Source: JAJPHJ01 sp035622315 (lineage in GTDB: Bacteria; Vulcanimicrobiota; Vulcanimicrobiia; Eremiobacterales; Eremiobacteraceae). Taken from it: DNA of 20,303 nt. Below are positions 13,326 to 20,303 of this stretch, one piece after another (the stretch's first letter is position 1; each line of letters opens with the position of its first letter). The notes beneath the pieces were generated by a model. That model searched no databases, was not told where the DNA came from, and was given only the letters and a program-made list of their open reading frames with translations. Location: the NCBI GenBank assembly GCA_035622315.1, contig DASPVP010000173.1, forward strand, positions 1 to 20,303, read 5' to 3'. The position numbers and the translations under genes are program-made.

Positions 13326-14102
13326 TCAGTTCGCGAGCTTGGATTTGACCGGTCGTACCGGCGCGAAGGCCAAAAGTGCGATGGCTGCGAGGATCCAGGC
13401 GACTTCCCCGATCGTCTGCGGGCCCACCGTCCCCATGACGAGGGACCGGAAGATGTTCACGGCGTGGTACAGCGGCGTCAACCACGCGATGGCCAGCGCC
13501 CAATGCGGGAATTTGTCCAGCGGGAAAAAGACGCCTGAGATCATCACCATCGGCGTCGCGACGAACGAGAAATAATAGAACAGATGCTCCTGGGTCTTCA
13601 CCACGAAGGACACGAGCAGCGCCGGTATGGCGCAGACGATGCCCGCGAGCGCGAGGACGAGCGGGCACAAGAGCGCCCACCAGGAATGCACGAGGCCAAA
13701 ACCGGTGATCACCGCCAGAAACAGCGTGCCGTAGAGCATCGAACGGAACGCCTCCCACAGGTATTCGCCGGCAGCGATCTCCATCGGGTCGACCGGCGCC
13801 GTGACCATCGATTCGTAGACGCCGCTCGTGACCCGACGCTCGTAACAGCCCCACGCCGCGTCGAACGTCGCGGTGTTGAGCGCCGTCAAGCCCAAGAAGC
13901 CCGGCGCCATGAACTGCACGAGCGACCCGTAGCCCTGCAGCTTGAAGTACGCGCCCAAGCCGAAGCCGAGCGCGAGGAAGTAGGCGAACGGCTCGACGAT
14001 GTTGATCGCCACGCTCGACCAGGCGTACTTCTGCCAGGCATACAGGTTGCGCCGGAAGACCCGCCACGCGTTCGGCCGGAAGAATGCCGCGACCGGGTTC
14101 AT
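13326..14102 (-). CDS. ABC-2 type transporter permease (NodJ/DrrB-like)
   Basis: Membrane subunit of 258 residues, with an N-terminal cytoplasmic stretch (FFRPNAWRVFRRNLYAWQKYAW) and about six transmembrane segments. Seen: VEPFAYFLALGFGLG, APGFLGLTALNTATFDAAWGCYERR, and the loop ESMVTAPVDPMEIAAGEYLWE, the conserved cytoplasmic loop of ABC2_membrane permeases that contacts the ATPase. FPHWALAIAWLTPLYHAVNIFRSL lies near the C-terminus and is typical of NodJ-like exporters. The ATG overlaps the ATPase stop as ATGA. The open frame extends upstream, but that part is shadow of the ATPase gene. Substrate is unknown; relatives export lipo-oligosaccharides, drugs or other hydrophobic molecules. Confidence 0.9.
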   Translation of the reverse strand: MNPVAAFFRPNAWRVFRRNLYAWQKYAWSSVAINIVEPFAYFLALGFGLGAYFKLQGYGSLVQFMAPGFLGLTALNTATFDAAWGCYERRVTSGVYESMVTAPVDPMEIAAGEYLWEAFRSMLYGTLFLAVITGFGLVHSWWALLCPLVLALAGIVCAIPALLVSFVVKTQEHLFYYFSFVATPMVMISGVFFPLDKFPHWALAIAWLTPLYHAVNIFRSLVMGTVGPQTIGEVAWILAAIALLAFAPVRPVKSKLAN

Positions 14103-15028
14103 TCGACGAGCTCCCTGCCGGTGAGGTTCAAGAACACGTCCTCGAGGGTCGCACGGCGGGCCACGTGCCGGGGCGGATCCTGTCCGAGTTCGCGCAGCCG
14201 CTGTAACACCACCCGGCTGTCGGCGCAGAACAAGTACTGCGTGTCGCCGTGGCGTTCGCGCCTTACGACGAGGCCGTCGAGCTGACCCGCGAGGGAGCCC
14301 GCGTCTGCCGCATCGATGAGTTCGAGCACGTCGGCCGCCGCGAACTGCGCGATGAGCTCCGAAGGCGTGCCGAGCGCGAGTATCCGGCCCTCGTCGATGA
14401 TCGCCACGCGATTGCACAGACGCGCTGCTTCTTCCATATAATGCGTGGTCAAGAGCAGCGTCAGACCGGCCGAGGAGAGCGCCGTCAGTTTCTCCCAGAC
14501 GAGCAGCCTGGCTTGCGGATCCAGACCGGTCGTCGGCTCGTCGAGCACGAGGATCTCGGGCTCATTGACCAAGGCGCGCGCGATGACCAGCCTGCGTTTC
14601 ATGCCGCCGGAGATCTCCCTGACTTGGGCGCGCTCCTTGCCGGAAAGACTCATGAGCTCGAGCAGCTCGCGCGAACGCGCAAGCGCCTTCGACCCCGTGA
14701 TACCGAAGAACGACGCGTAGAGCAGCAAGTTCTCCAAGACGGTGAGCTCCGGATCGAGCTCGTTCTCTTGCGCGACGACGCCGAGCCGTCGCTTGATCGC
14801 GACGGCATCGTGCGCCGGGTCGAGCCCGAGGACCAGGAGCTCGCCGCTCGTGCGCGAGATGCGACAGTAGATCATCTTCATCGTCGTCGTCTTCCCAGCG
14901 CCGTTGACGCCGAGAAAGCCGAAGCATTCGCCTTTGGGGATCGAAAAGTCGATGCCGCGGACTGCTTCGAGCTGGCCGTACCGCTTGGCGAGCGCACGTG
15001 CGAAGACGACCGGTGCGTCGGAACACAT
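14099..15028 (-). CDS. ABC transporter ATP-binding protein (NodI/DrrA-like)
   Basis: ATPase of 309 residues that energises the permease encoded immediately after it. Seen: Walker A GVNGAGKTTT (about residues 40-49), Q-loop VAQENELDPELTVLENL, signature ISGGMKRR, Walker B LVLDEPTTGLD, and the switch His in TTHYMEEA. A C-terminal accessory part of about 80 residues closes with ATLEDVFLNLTGREL, the ending common in DrrA/NodI-type exporters. The ATG is preceded by AAGG 7 nt upstream. By family the pair forms a homodimeric-permease exporter. The gene is the first of its transcription unit and diverges from the ATP-grasp-like gene. Confidence 0.93.
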   Translation of the reverse strand: MCSDAPVVFARALAKRYGQLEAVRGIDFSIPKGECFGFLGVNGAGKTTTMKMIYCRISRTSGELLVLGLDPAHDAVAIKRRLGVVAQENELDPELTVLENLLLYASFFGITGSKALARSRELLELMSLSGKERAQVREISGGMKRRLVIARALVNEPEILVLDEPTTGLDPQARLLVWEKLTALSSAGLTLLLTTHYMEEAARLCNRVAIIDEGRILALGTPSELIAQFAAADVLELIDAADAGSLAGQLDGLVVRRERHGDTQYLFCADSRVVLQRLRELGQDPPRHVARRATLEDVFLNLTGRELVE

Positions 15029-15108
15029 TGTCCGGCCTTTGTTCTCCCTGGTCCAGGAGGCAGCCTTGGCAGCTGCTGCCGTGGTCGCATCGTTCCATTT
15101 TCACTCGT

Positions 15109-15136
15109 GCGCGCGCGAAGGCTCCTTCGCGCGCGA
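15109..15136. repeat. Perfect 13-bp inverted repeat in a divergent intergenic region
   Basis: Arms TGCGCGCGCGAAGG and its mirror pair 13 of 13 bases around a 2-base centre (15122-15123). It lies between the start of the ABC exporter genes (15028, minus) and the ATP-grasp-like gene (15245, plus). No T-run follows on either strand, so it does not look like an intrinsic terminator. It could be an operator or an RNA hairpin in the exporter leader. The rest of 15029-15244 shows no gene I can support. Confidence 0.6.
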
Positions 15137-15244
15137 ATCGAACGGGGGCGCATGGTCCGACATCTCTTCCGCTTCCATTCAATGCCGAAGATCCCGCACT
15201 GTCCAGGCTGGCCGATGCGCCCCACCGCAGGTAACTAACCGCAG

Positions 15245-16693
15245 ATGGCCTGCAGCGCAAAACTCCGCCCCCAGGACACACCGCTCGATCGCGCTCGATA
15301 CGTCCACGATCACCTCGCACCGAATCTCTTCCGCGGCGTCGCAGGCCCGCAAGAGGGCGACCCTCAAAACGTCGCTTGGAGAATCTCGCCGCAACCATTC
15401 GCGCTCGCGCCCGCGACCGTCGCCAAAATCCGCCTCCTCGGTCAGGATCTGCTCAAGCTCTATCGGGCTGTCAACCGCCTCTACTTCATGAGCGTGCGGG
15501 GCACAGCGCCTGAGTTCATCCACCGGTATCTCGACTTGGGCAAGCCGGAGCACATCGTCCGCCTCGAGCGTCAGAACCGTTTCAAGAGCGAAGTACCGGG
15601 CGTCATCCGGCCCGACATCATCCTCACGGACGAGGGGATGATCGCATCCGAGCTCGACTCGATCCCCGGGGGTATGGGTTTCGTCGGCGCCATGGGCGCC
15701 ATGTACTGCGAGCTCGGCTTCGATCAAGTCGGCGAGTACGACGGCATCGTCAAGGGATTTGCGCGGATGGCGCAATCGCTCTCCGGCAAAGATCAGCCGG
15801 TCGTGGCCATCGTCGTGTCGCACGAGTCGGACGACTACCGCGGGGAGATGGCGTGGCTCGCTGATGCGCTGCGCGCAAGCGGACTCGCGATCGCGGTCGC
15901 GGTGCTGCCCGAACAGGTATTCTTCACCGAGGAGGCGCTCGTCGTCGACACGCCCGAGGGTCGCCGCCGGGTTGACGTGCTCTACAGGAATTTCGAACTT
16001 TTCGATCTGCTCAACGTCCCCAAGCAGGAGCTCATGCTCTACGCCGCGCGCCACAAGCGCGTCGTCATGACTCCACCGCCCAAAGCGTTCCTCGAAGAGA
16101 AACTGATCTTCGCGCTCGTGCACAACCCGGGATTGCACGGACTGTGGCGGACGGAGCTCGGCGAGGAATCGTTCGGGCGCTTGTTATCGCTCATGCCCGA
16201 GACGTGGGTGCTGGATCCCAACCCGCTGCCACCGCAGGGCGTCATCGCGGGCTTGTCGGTCGATGGGCTGCCGGTGCGCAATTGGAGCGAGTTGTACGGC
16301 CTCTCCAAATCGGAGCGTCAGTTCGTCGTCAAGCCGTCCGGATTCTCACCGCTCGCCTGGGGAAGCCGCGGCGTGTATATCGCGAACGACCTCACGCGCG
16401 ACGAATGGATGGCCGTCATCGATGGGGGCCTCGCGACCTTCGACAAGACGCCGCAAGTGCTGCAACAGTACTACAAGGCGCGCCGGGTCAACACCGACTA
16501 CCTCGACCTCGCCACGAACGCGGTGCGCACGATGGACGGCCGCGTGCGGCTCTGCCCGTACTACTTCGTGGCCGGCGACGAAGCGATCTTGTCGGGCGTG
16601 CTCGCAACGGTCGTGCCGGCAGACAAACATCTCATTCACGGCATGAGCGAGGCCATCATGGTGCCGTGCGCGGAGTCGGAGCGGGGCTACTAG
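15245..16693 (+). CDS. ATP-grasp-like protein of unknown function
   Basis: Soluble protein of 482 residues without signal peptide or membrane segments. Seen: RPDIILTDEGMIASELDS ending in IPGGMGF (E136), the kind of 'own the text, its own E' acidic motif found in circularly permuted ATP-grasp and glutathionylspermidine-synthase-like enzymes. A Rossmann-like middle part follows (PVVAIVVSHESDDYRGEMAWL, VDVLYRNFELFDLL). FVVKPSGFSPLAWGSRGV (K363) resembles the ATP-grasp lysine and glycine-rich loop. By fold it would join a carboxylate to an amine using ATP, but the substrates cannot be read, and I cannot name a characterised homologue. The Shine-Dalgarno sequence is weak (AGGT about 13 nt before the ATG). 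It diverges from the ABC exporter and ends 6 nt before the convergent membrane-protein gene. Confidence 0.65.
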   Translation: MACSAKLRPQDTPLDRARYVHDHLAPNLFRGVAGPQEGDPQNVAWRISPQPFALAPATVAKIRLLGQDLLKLYRAVNRLYFMSVRGTAPEFIHRYLDLGKPEHIVRLERQNRFKSEVPGVIRPDIILTDEGMIASELDSIPGGMGFVGAMGAMYCELGFDQVGEYDGIVKGFARMAQSLSGKDQPVVAIVVSHESDDYRGEMAWLADALRASGLAIAVAVLPEQVFFTEEALVVDTPEGRRRVDVLYRNFELFDLLNVPKQELMLYAARHKRVVMTPPPKAFLEEKLIFALVHNPGLHGLWRTELGEESFGRLLSLMPETWVLDPNPLPPQGVIAGLSVDGLPVRNWSELYGLSKSERQFVVKPSGFSPLAWGSRGVYIANDLTRDEWMAVIDGGLATFDKTPQVLQQYYKARRVNTDYLDLATNAVRTMDGRVRLCPYYFVAGDEAILSGVLATVVPADKHLIHGMSEAIMVPCAESERGY

Positions 16694-16699
16694 TCTTTT

Positions 16700-17407
16700 T
16701 CAGGTCAGGATGTTGACCGCACGCGCCGCGACGATGGCGACGGTGAGCAGCGACGTGGACGCTTGCACCAAGAAGAGCATTTTCGCCCACGCGGTCAGAG
16801 GCATCGTGTCCGTCGGGCTGAATGCCGTCGCATTCGTGAACGAGACGAAGAGATAATCGACGAAGCGAGGCGCCCAGTTGGGTGGCGCGCTGCCGGGCGT
16901 GACCATCTGCGGGAAGAGGAAGTCCGGGGCGCTGTGCTCGAGGTGCATGCGCTCTTCCGGACCGCCGCGGTCCAGCTCCCAATACCACAGCGCGAAGACG
17001 ATGATGTTCGTGATCCAGATCTGCACCGCGCCGAGCAAGAGGTGGCTGCCGAGCGCCTTGAGCGTGCCCGAGAGCAGCTCGTGGATGAGCAGCCCGAGCG
17101 AAGCGATGTTGGAGAGATTGATGATGCAGATGAGCACGAGCGCGGTCACGCGCCGCGACATCCCGCCTTCAGCGATGCCACGAGGCGGCCAGAAGATGAG
17201 CGGCACGAGCAGCACGATTTCGAGCGCGGGGACGAGCCACCATGGCCCAAACGTCAGCTTCCCCGGCAGCGTGACGTAGAGCGCGATCGCGATGACGACG
17301 GCGACTTGCGCCGGCCAGTGCGGCTCCTTGTGCGTGGGATTTCCCCATGCAGCGGTGCGCCGCGAGCGCTCTTGCTTTGTCCGGGCGAGTTGCGCTTCAT
17401 CGCTCAC
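16700..17407 (-). CDS. Membrane protein with ion-channel-like pore loop
   Basis: Protein of 235 residues with a polar N-terminal 30 residues and about five hydrophobic segments. These include VAVVIAIALYVTLPG, LEIVLLVPLIF, ITNIIVFALWYWELDRGG, and a C-terminal pair around FVDYLFVSFTNATAFSPTDTMPLTAWAKML and LLTVAIVAARAVNIL. The last pair has the layout of the two-helix potassium-channel module (helix, pore loop, helix). The filter position reads NATAFSP rather than TVGYGD, so potassium selectivity is unlikely. I recall similar hypothetical membrane proteins in actinobacteria and proteobacteria, without a known function. The GTG start overlaps the stop of the PLP enzyme as GTGA, so the two are co-transcribed. 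Confidence 0.75.
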   Translation of the reverse strand: MSDEAQLARTKQERSRRTAAWGNPTHKEPHWPAQVAVVIAIALYVTLPGKLTFGPWWLVPALEIVLLVPLIFWPPRGIAEGGMSRRVTALVLICIINLSNIASLGLLIHELLSGTLKALGSHLLLGAVQIWITNIIVFALWYWELDRGGPEERMHLEHSAPDFLFPQMVTPGSAPPNWAPRFVDYLFVSFTNATAFSPTDTMPLTAWAKMLFLVQASTSLLTVAIVAARAVNILT

Positions 17408-18555
17408 GACGCCAAGAGCTCCACGACCGCATCCATCTCCGCGGGTGTGTTGTAGCCGTGGGGCGAGACCCGCACGCCGCTGTCGCGGATGGTGAGCCCC
17501 ACCCGAGAGCGCTGCGCGCGCTCCGCGAGGACGTCAAAGGGCTCGCGGCCGAGGCCTAAGAGCACGATGCCCGACCTGCAGGCCCGTGCGGTGTCGCTCA
17601 ACACCGCGATCTTCGCATCGTGCGCGAGCTTCGCGAGCCGCTCGCTCAAGCCCAAGACGTGCGCCTCGATCGACGCGAACGATGCGTCCTGCAGCAAGCG
17701 CAGACTCTGCGAAAACCCGATGAGCGCGGGATAGTTGATCGTGCCACCTTCGAAGCGCCGGGCTCCCGGGGCGAAGGGTTGCGCGTAGTCCAGAAACGTC
17801 ATCGGACTCTCCAGCGAGCGCCACGAGCAGTGCGCGGGCCGCAGCCGATCGACAAGCTCGCGCCGCACGTAGACGACTGAAAGACCTTGGGGCGAGAGCA
17901 GCCATTTGGCGACGCCGAAGTAGCAAAAATCGATCTGCCATGCCGTGACGTCGAGCGGCAGGGGCCCGAACCCTTGCATCGCGTCGACCGCGAACAAGAT
18001 GCCGTTGCGCCGGCACCATGCGCCGATCGCCGCAAGATCGTGGCGATAGCCGTCGAGAAAGCTGACGTACGAGACGCTCACGAGGCGCGTGCGTTTGGTG
18101 CGCATGCGTTCCAGCTGTTCCACAGTCATCCGTTGCGGCGCGCGGAGCAGACGCACGAACACGCCCCGATCGCGCAAGTTGAGCCACGGGTGCGCGTTCG
18201 CGCCGAATTCATTGTCCGGAAGGATGATCTCGTCGCCCTCGCGCCAGTCGAGACCGCCCGCGACGAGCAATGCACCGTCAGACGTGGAGCGCAGGAAAGC
18301 GATCTCATCCGCGGTGGCCCCGATCGCGGAAGCCGTCTGCGCGCGGATCGACTCGAGATTCGACTCGACGTCCAGGATGCCGGCGCAGCCCTCGAGCATC
18401 TGCGCGTCGAGCACCGCCGCGACCGCGTCGCGCGTCGTTCGGGGCAGCGGCCCGACCGCCGCGTGGTTGCAGTACACCCACCGTTCGGTGATGGGGAAGG
18501 CCGCGCGTTCGAGCGGGGTGCGAGCGTCGCGCACGAGACGCGCCGGAAGGCTCAT
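17404..18555 (-). CDS. Class V aminotransferase / cysteine desulfurase-like PLP enzyme
   Basis: PLP-dependent enzyme of 383 residues of the class V fold. Seen: the N-terminal substrate-side motif YCNHAAVGPLP (about residues 28-38) and the phosphate-binding region FLRSTSDGALLVAGGL. DNEFGANAHPW follows, then AVDAMQGFG with D191 to pair with the pyridine nitrogen. FGVAKWLLSPQG carries K217, the expected Schiff-base lysine. The C-terminal domain ends in GVRVSPHGYNTPAEMD, typical of the family. The usual SufS catalytic-Cys loop is not evident, so a true cysteine desulfurase is less likely than an aminotransferase or lyase with another substrate. The ATG has only a weak AAGG about 15 nt upstream. 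It overlaps the membrane-protein gene downstream. Confidence 0.85.
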   Translation of the reverse strand: MSLPARLVRDARTPLERAAFPITERWVYCNHAAVGPLPRTTRDAVAAVLDAQMLEGCAGILDVESNLESIRAQTASAIGATADEIAFLRSTSDGALLVAGGLDWREGDEIILPDNEFGANAHPWLNLRDRGVFVRLLRAPQRMTVEQLERMRTKRTRLVSVSYVSFLDGYRHDLAAIGAWCRRNGILFAVDAMQGFGPLPLDVTAWQIDFCYFGVAKWLLSPQGLSVVYVRRELVDRLRPAHCSWRSLESPMTFLDYAQPFAPGARRFEGGTINYPALIGFSQSLRLLQDASFASIEAHVLGLSERLAKLAHDAKIAVLSDTARACRSGIVLLGLGREPFDVLAERAQRSRVGLTIRDSGVRVSPHGYNTPAEMDAVVELLAS

Positions 18556-18618
18556 GACGAGATGATGCCTTGGCGCAAAGACACGCGGTACCTGTCGTTT
18601 GAGAAGCTACACTGGGTG

Positions 18619-19134
18619 TTAGGGAGTGACGAAATCCTCGGCGATGTAGATGCCGTTCGGCCCGATAGCGACGCCGATGCCGATCCCTTTGTAATCCGGC
18701 GAAAGGATGTTCTCACGATGGCCGTCCGACGGCGGGCGTTCCGCCATCATCATGGCGTCGAGCTTCTCCACCGCGGCCCACACCGCGTCCGTTTCTTGGA
18801 ATGAGTCGCCGTAATACGCGACGTTTTCACCGTAGAGCGTGGCGTGGCCGCCGAGGTCGCTATAGCGCTCCATCGGCGAGCGTCCATCAGAATCGTCATG
18901 GCGCATGACGCCCGCGGACTCCATGTCCTGCGCTTGGAATTGCGCCGCGCGCTGCGCGAGCGGGTCGAGCATGAGCGCGCCCAGGCCGGCAGCTTTGCGG
19001 TGTTCGTTGATCTCATTGACGAGGCGCGCGCGCACGCCCGCGACCGGATCGTCGGGCTGTTGCATGGGCACGGGCGCGAGGAAGGGCAGCGTCACCGCTG
19101 CGATGAGTGAGCAAAGTCCGATGACGGGATTCAC
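18619..19134 (-). CDS. Secreted CAP/SCP-domain (YkwD-like) protein
   Basis: Protein of 171 residues with an N-terminal signal peptide (hydrophobic stretch at about residues 4-20, ending near APVPMQ) and a single CAP domain. Seen: VNEINEHRKAAGLGALMLDP, QAQDMESAGVMRHDD, YGENVAYYG and GHRENILSPDYKGIGIGVA. These carry the paired His and Glu of the CAP cavity. Bacterial members are secreted or cell-envelope proteins whose activity is mostly unknown. GTG 19134 is chosen because GAGGA lies about 9 nt upstream and it places the signal peptide at the N-terminus. It is separated from the PLP gene by 63 nt and from the upstream solute-binding gene by about 130 nt, so it may have its own promoter. Confidence 0.9.
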   Translation of the reverse strand: MNPVIGLCSLIAAVTLPFLAPVPMQQPDDPVAGVRARLVNEINEHRKAAGLGALMLDPLAQRAAQFQAQDMESAGVMRHDDSDGRSPMERYSDLGGHATLYGENVAYYGDSFQETDAVWAAVEKLDAMMMAERPPSDGHRENILSPDYKGIGIGVAIGPNGIYIAEDFVTP

Positions 19135-19162
19135 GCTGGCACGTCCTCGAGAATCGTGTGAA

Positions 19163-19182
19163 AGGACCTCGGATCGGGTCCT
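19163..19182 (-). terminator. Weak hairpin, possible terminator after the solute-binding gene
   Basis: AGGACC and GGTCCT form a 6-bp stem with an 8-base loop, followed on the minus strand by TTTC. It lies about 85 nt downstream of the solute-binding gene and within the leader of the CAP gene. The T-run is short, so this is a weak call. Confidence 0.3.
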
Positions 19183-19265
19183 CTCTTTGACTATCGAGCG
19201 TGATTCGCGACCGGGTTAGAGAGCCATCGGTGACGAGCCGCACAGTTGCGCGTCGTCGTATGATA

Positions 19266-20303
19266 TCAGCGCATGGTCCACTGCCACGCTTGCCATTGCG
19301 GGATGATCCCGCTCGACGGCGTGTAGTGATCGAGCGCATCGCTCACGACGCCGATGCGATCGCGGAAGTACATGGGGATCATGGGCAGGTCGGCCATGCG
19401 CTGGCTTTGGATCTGCGCGTACAGGGCTTTGCGACGCGCGCGATCGGTGATCGTGAGGGCTGCTTCCTCGAGCCGGTCCGTCGCGGGATTGCAGAAGTGC
19501 ATGCTGTTGCCGCCGTTCGGCGCGAAATACTGACAGCCGAAATCGTCGAGCGATGAAGGGTCGTAATTGACGCTGTAGGTGTAAAAGCCGAGATCGTAGT
19601 TGCCCGTGCGGAAAGGACCGTCGTTGTCGAAGATGAGCGTGTACGGATAATCCTTGATCGTCACGGAAAAACCCACGGCCGTCAGATACTGCTGGACCAT
19701 CGCGTCGAGTTTCGCGCCGGCCTGATCGCCCGCCGTTCCGATCAGGACGATCGAAAGCGTGCGGCCGCTCTTGCTGCGGGTCCCAGTTGGACCGCGCAGC
19801 CATCCGTCCGCGTCGAGCTCGGCTGCGGCGCGCGCCGGATCGTAGGCATAGTGCGGCACGTCCGCTGTGTACGCCCACGACCACCGCGGGATGTACTCGT
19901 CGGCGAGCGTGCCGGCGCCGTGTGCTACGTCGCGCAGCACAGCCGATCGATCGATTGCGTATGCGGCCGCATGACGCACGTGCACGTCGGCAAAAGGCTG
20001 CCGCCCGCAATTCATCACGCCGACGCTGAGACGCAGGCTGCGCGAGCGGACGACCTGCATGCCCTTGAGCTGCTCGTATTCCGGCAGCATGCCAGGGCCA
20101 GCGTCGAAGCCCGCGTCGATCTCGCGCGTCTGAAATCCGACGAGCTCGGTCGCGGATGATGGCTGTCCTTGGAAGACGACCTCTTGAAGTTGTGGCTTTC
20201 CGCCCCAGTAGTGGGGGTTGGCGACGAAGGTCATCCGGCCGCCGCGTTCCCACGACTTGAGCACGAACGGCCCGGTCCCGATCGGCGCGGCGTTGAACGC
20301 GGC
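19266..20303 (-). CDS. ABC transporter solute-binding protein, family 5 (partial)
   Basis: C-terminal 345 residues of an extracellular solute-binding protein of the oligopeptide/nickel type (SBP_bac_5). The reading frame is open to the right edge, so the N-terminus and signal peptide lie outside the window. Seen: PIGTGPFVL at the edge, then VANPHYWGG, the family's usual motif of aromatic residues. VRHAAAYAIDRSAVLRDV follows, the helix found in all members. DGWLRGPTGTRSKSGRTLSIVL opens lobe II. YDPSSLDDFGCQYFAPNGGN and the C-terminal LPMIPMYFRDRIGVV complete the fold. Such proteins capture peptides or other solutes outside the cell for an ABC importer. No permease or ATPase for it is in the window. 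An internal ATG at 20264 is not the start, because the family motif continues upstream of it. Confidence 0.92.
   Translation of the reverse strand, partial: AAFNAAPIGTGPFVLKSWERGGRMTFVANPHYWGGKPQLQEVVFQGQPSSATELVGFQTREIDAGFDAGPGMLPEYEQLKGMQVVRSRSLRLSVGVMNCGRQPFADVHVRHAAAYAIDRSAVLRDVAHGAGTLADEYIPRWSWAYTADVPHYAYDPARAAAELDADGWLRGPTGTRSKSGRTLSIVLIGTAGDQAGAKLDAMVQQYLTAVGFSVTIKDYPYTLIFDNDGPFRTGNYDLGFYTYSVNYDPSSLDDFGCQYFAPNGGNSMHFCNPATDRLEEAALTITDRARRKALYAQIQSQRMADLPMIPMYFRDRIGVVSDALDHYTPSSGIIPQWQAWQWTMR

Noticed and set aside
15050..15112. Cys-rich upstream frame before the ABC ATPase (starts MERCDHGSSCQGC)
   Set aside because: It has no convincing ribosome binding site and runs out of frame into the ATPase gene for a long way; looks accidental.
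14249..15238. 329-codon plus-strand open frame opposite the ABC ATPase
   Set aside because: Fully antisense to a gene with all ABC motifs; composition is that of a shadow frame.
19163..19182. Strong intrinsic terminator
   Set aside because: The stem is only 6 bp and the T-run three bases, so it is listed only as a weak candidate.
1..20303. CRISPR array, tRNA or rRNA genes
   Set aside because: No regularly spaced repeats, cloverleaf-type sequences or rRNA-like blocks were seen by eye in either strand.

Overview
This window (about 20.3 kb) looks like chromosomal DNA of a high-GC bacterium (roughly 65-70% GC in hand-counted samples). It has the non-mevalonate (MEP) isoprenoid genes ispG and dxr, a short-form EF-Ts, a single-PDZ RseP and CsrA. 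The lineage cannot be fixed from sequence alone; an uncultured phylum such as Eremiobacterota is a guess. Almost all genes are packed with GTGA/ATGA overlaps, and many start with GTG or TTG.

Region 1 (59-8708, minus strand) is one long housekeeping operon: rpsB, tsf, pyrH, frr, a small unknown gene, cdsA, dxr, rseP, ispG and a GT-C glycosyltransferase. It joins translation (S2, EF-Ts, RRF), UMP phosphorylation, phospholipid precursor synthesis, two MEP-pathway enzymes, a site-2 protease and probably envelope glycosylation. The usual neighbour uppS is absent from its common place between frr and cdsA; a roughly 68-residue unknown gene sits there instead. A strong extended -10 promoter (8854-8883) drives the operon, with a leader of about 140 nt.

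Region 2 (8891-11417) is the most interesting part: a complete-looking IS1595-family mobile element of about 2.5 kb. It has 27-bp terminal inverted repeats (22/27 identical), is flanked by the direct repeat CGGGCAGGT, and is about 50-54% GC against a GC-rich host. It carries an intact ISXO2-type DD(E/N) transposase rightward. Leftward, converging on it, it carries a two-gene cargo operon: a small beta-rich protein resembling DUF6941, and a 329-residue protein with a HEPN-like Rx4H motif. Both inverted repeats contain the same TTGACT -35 box facing inward, so each end appears to carry a built-in promoter. The element landed 8 bp beyond the rpsB -35 box, between rpsB and a divergent ATPase gene.

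Region 3 (11458-13242) has an ExeA/GspA-like AAA ATPase translationally coupled to an unknown gene, then convergent csrA. The csrA leader contains a near-consensus CsrA site and a hairpin at its ribosome binding site, which suggests autoregulation. Region 4 (13326-15028) is a two-gene NodIJ/DRA-like ABC-2 exporter. A perfect 13-bp inverted repeat lies in the divergent gap before an ATP-grasp-like gene of unknown role (15245-16693).

Region 5 (16700-20303, minus strand) holds a membrane protein with a channel-like pore loop, a class V PLP-dependent enzyme overlapping it, a secreted CAP/SCP-domain protein, and the C-terminal part of a family 5 (oligopeptide-type) ABC solute-binding protein that runs off the right edge. 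No tRNA, rRNA or CRISPR array was seen. No stretch over 300 bases lacks a gene; positions 1-58 show nothing recognisable.
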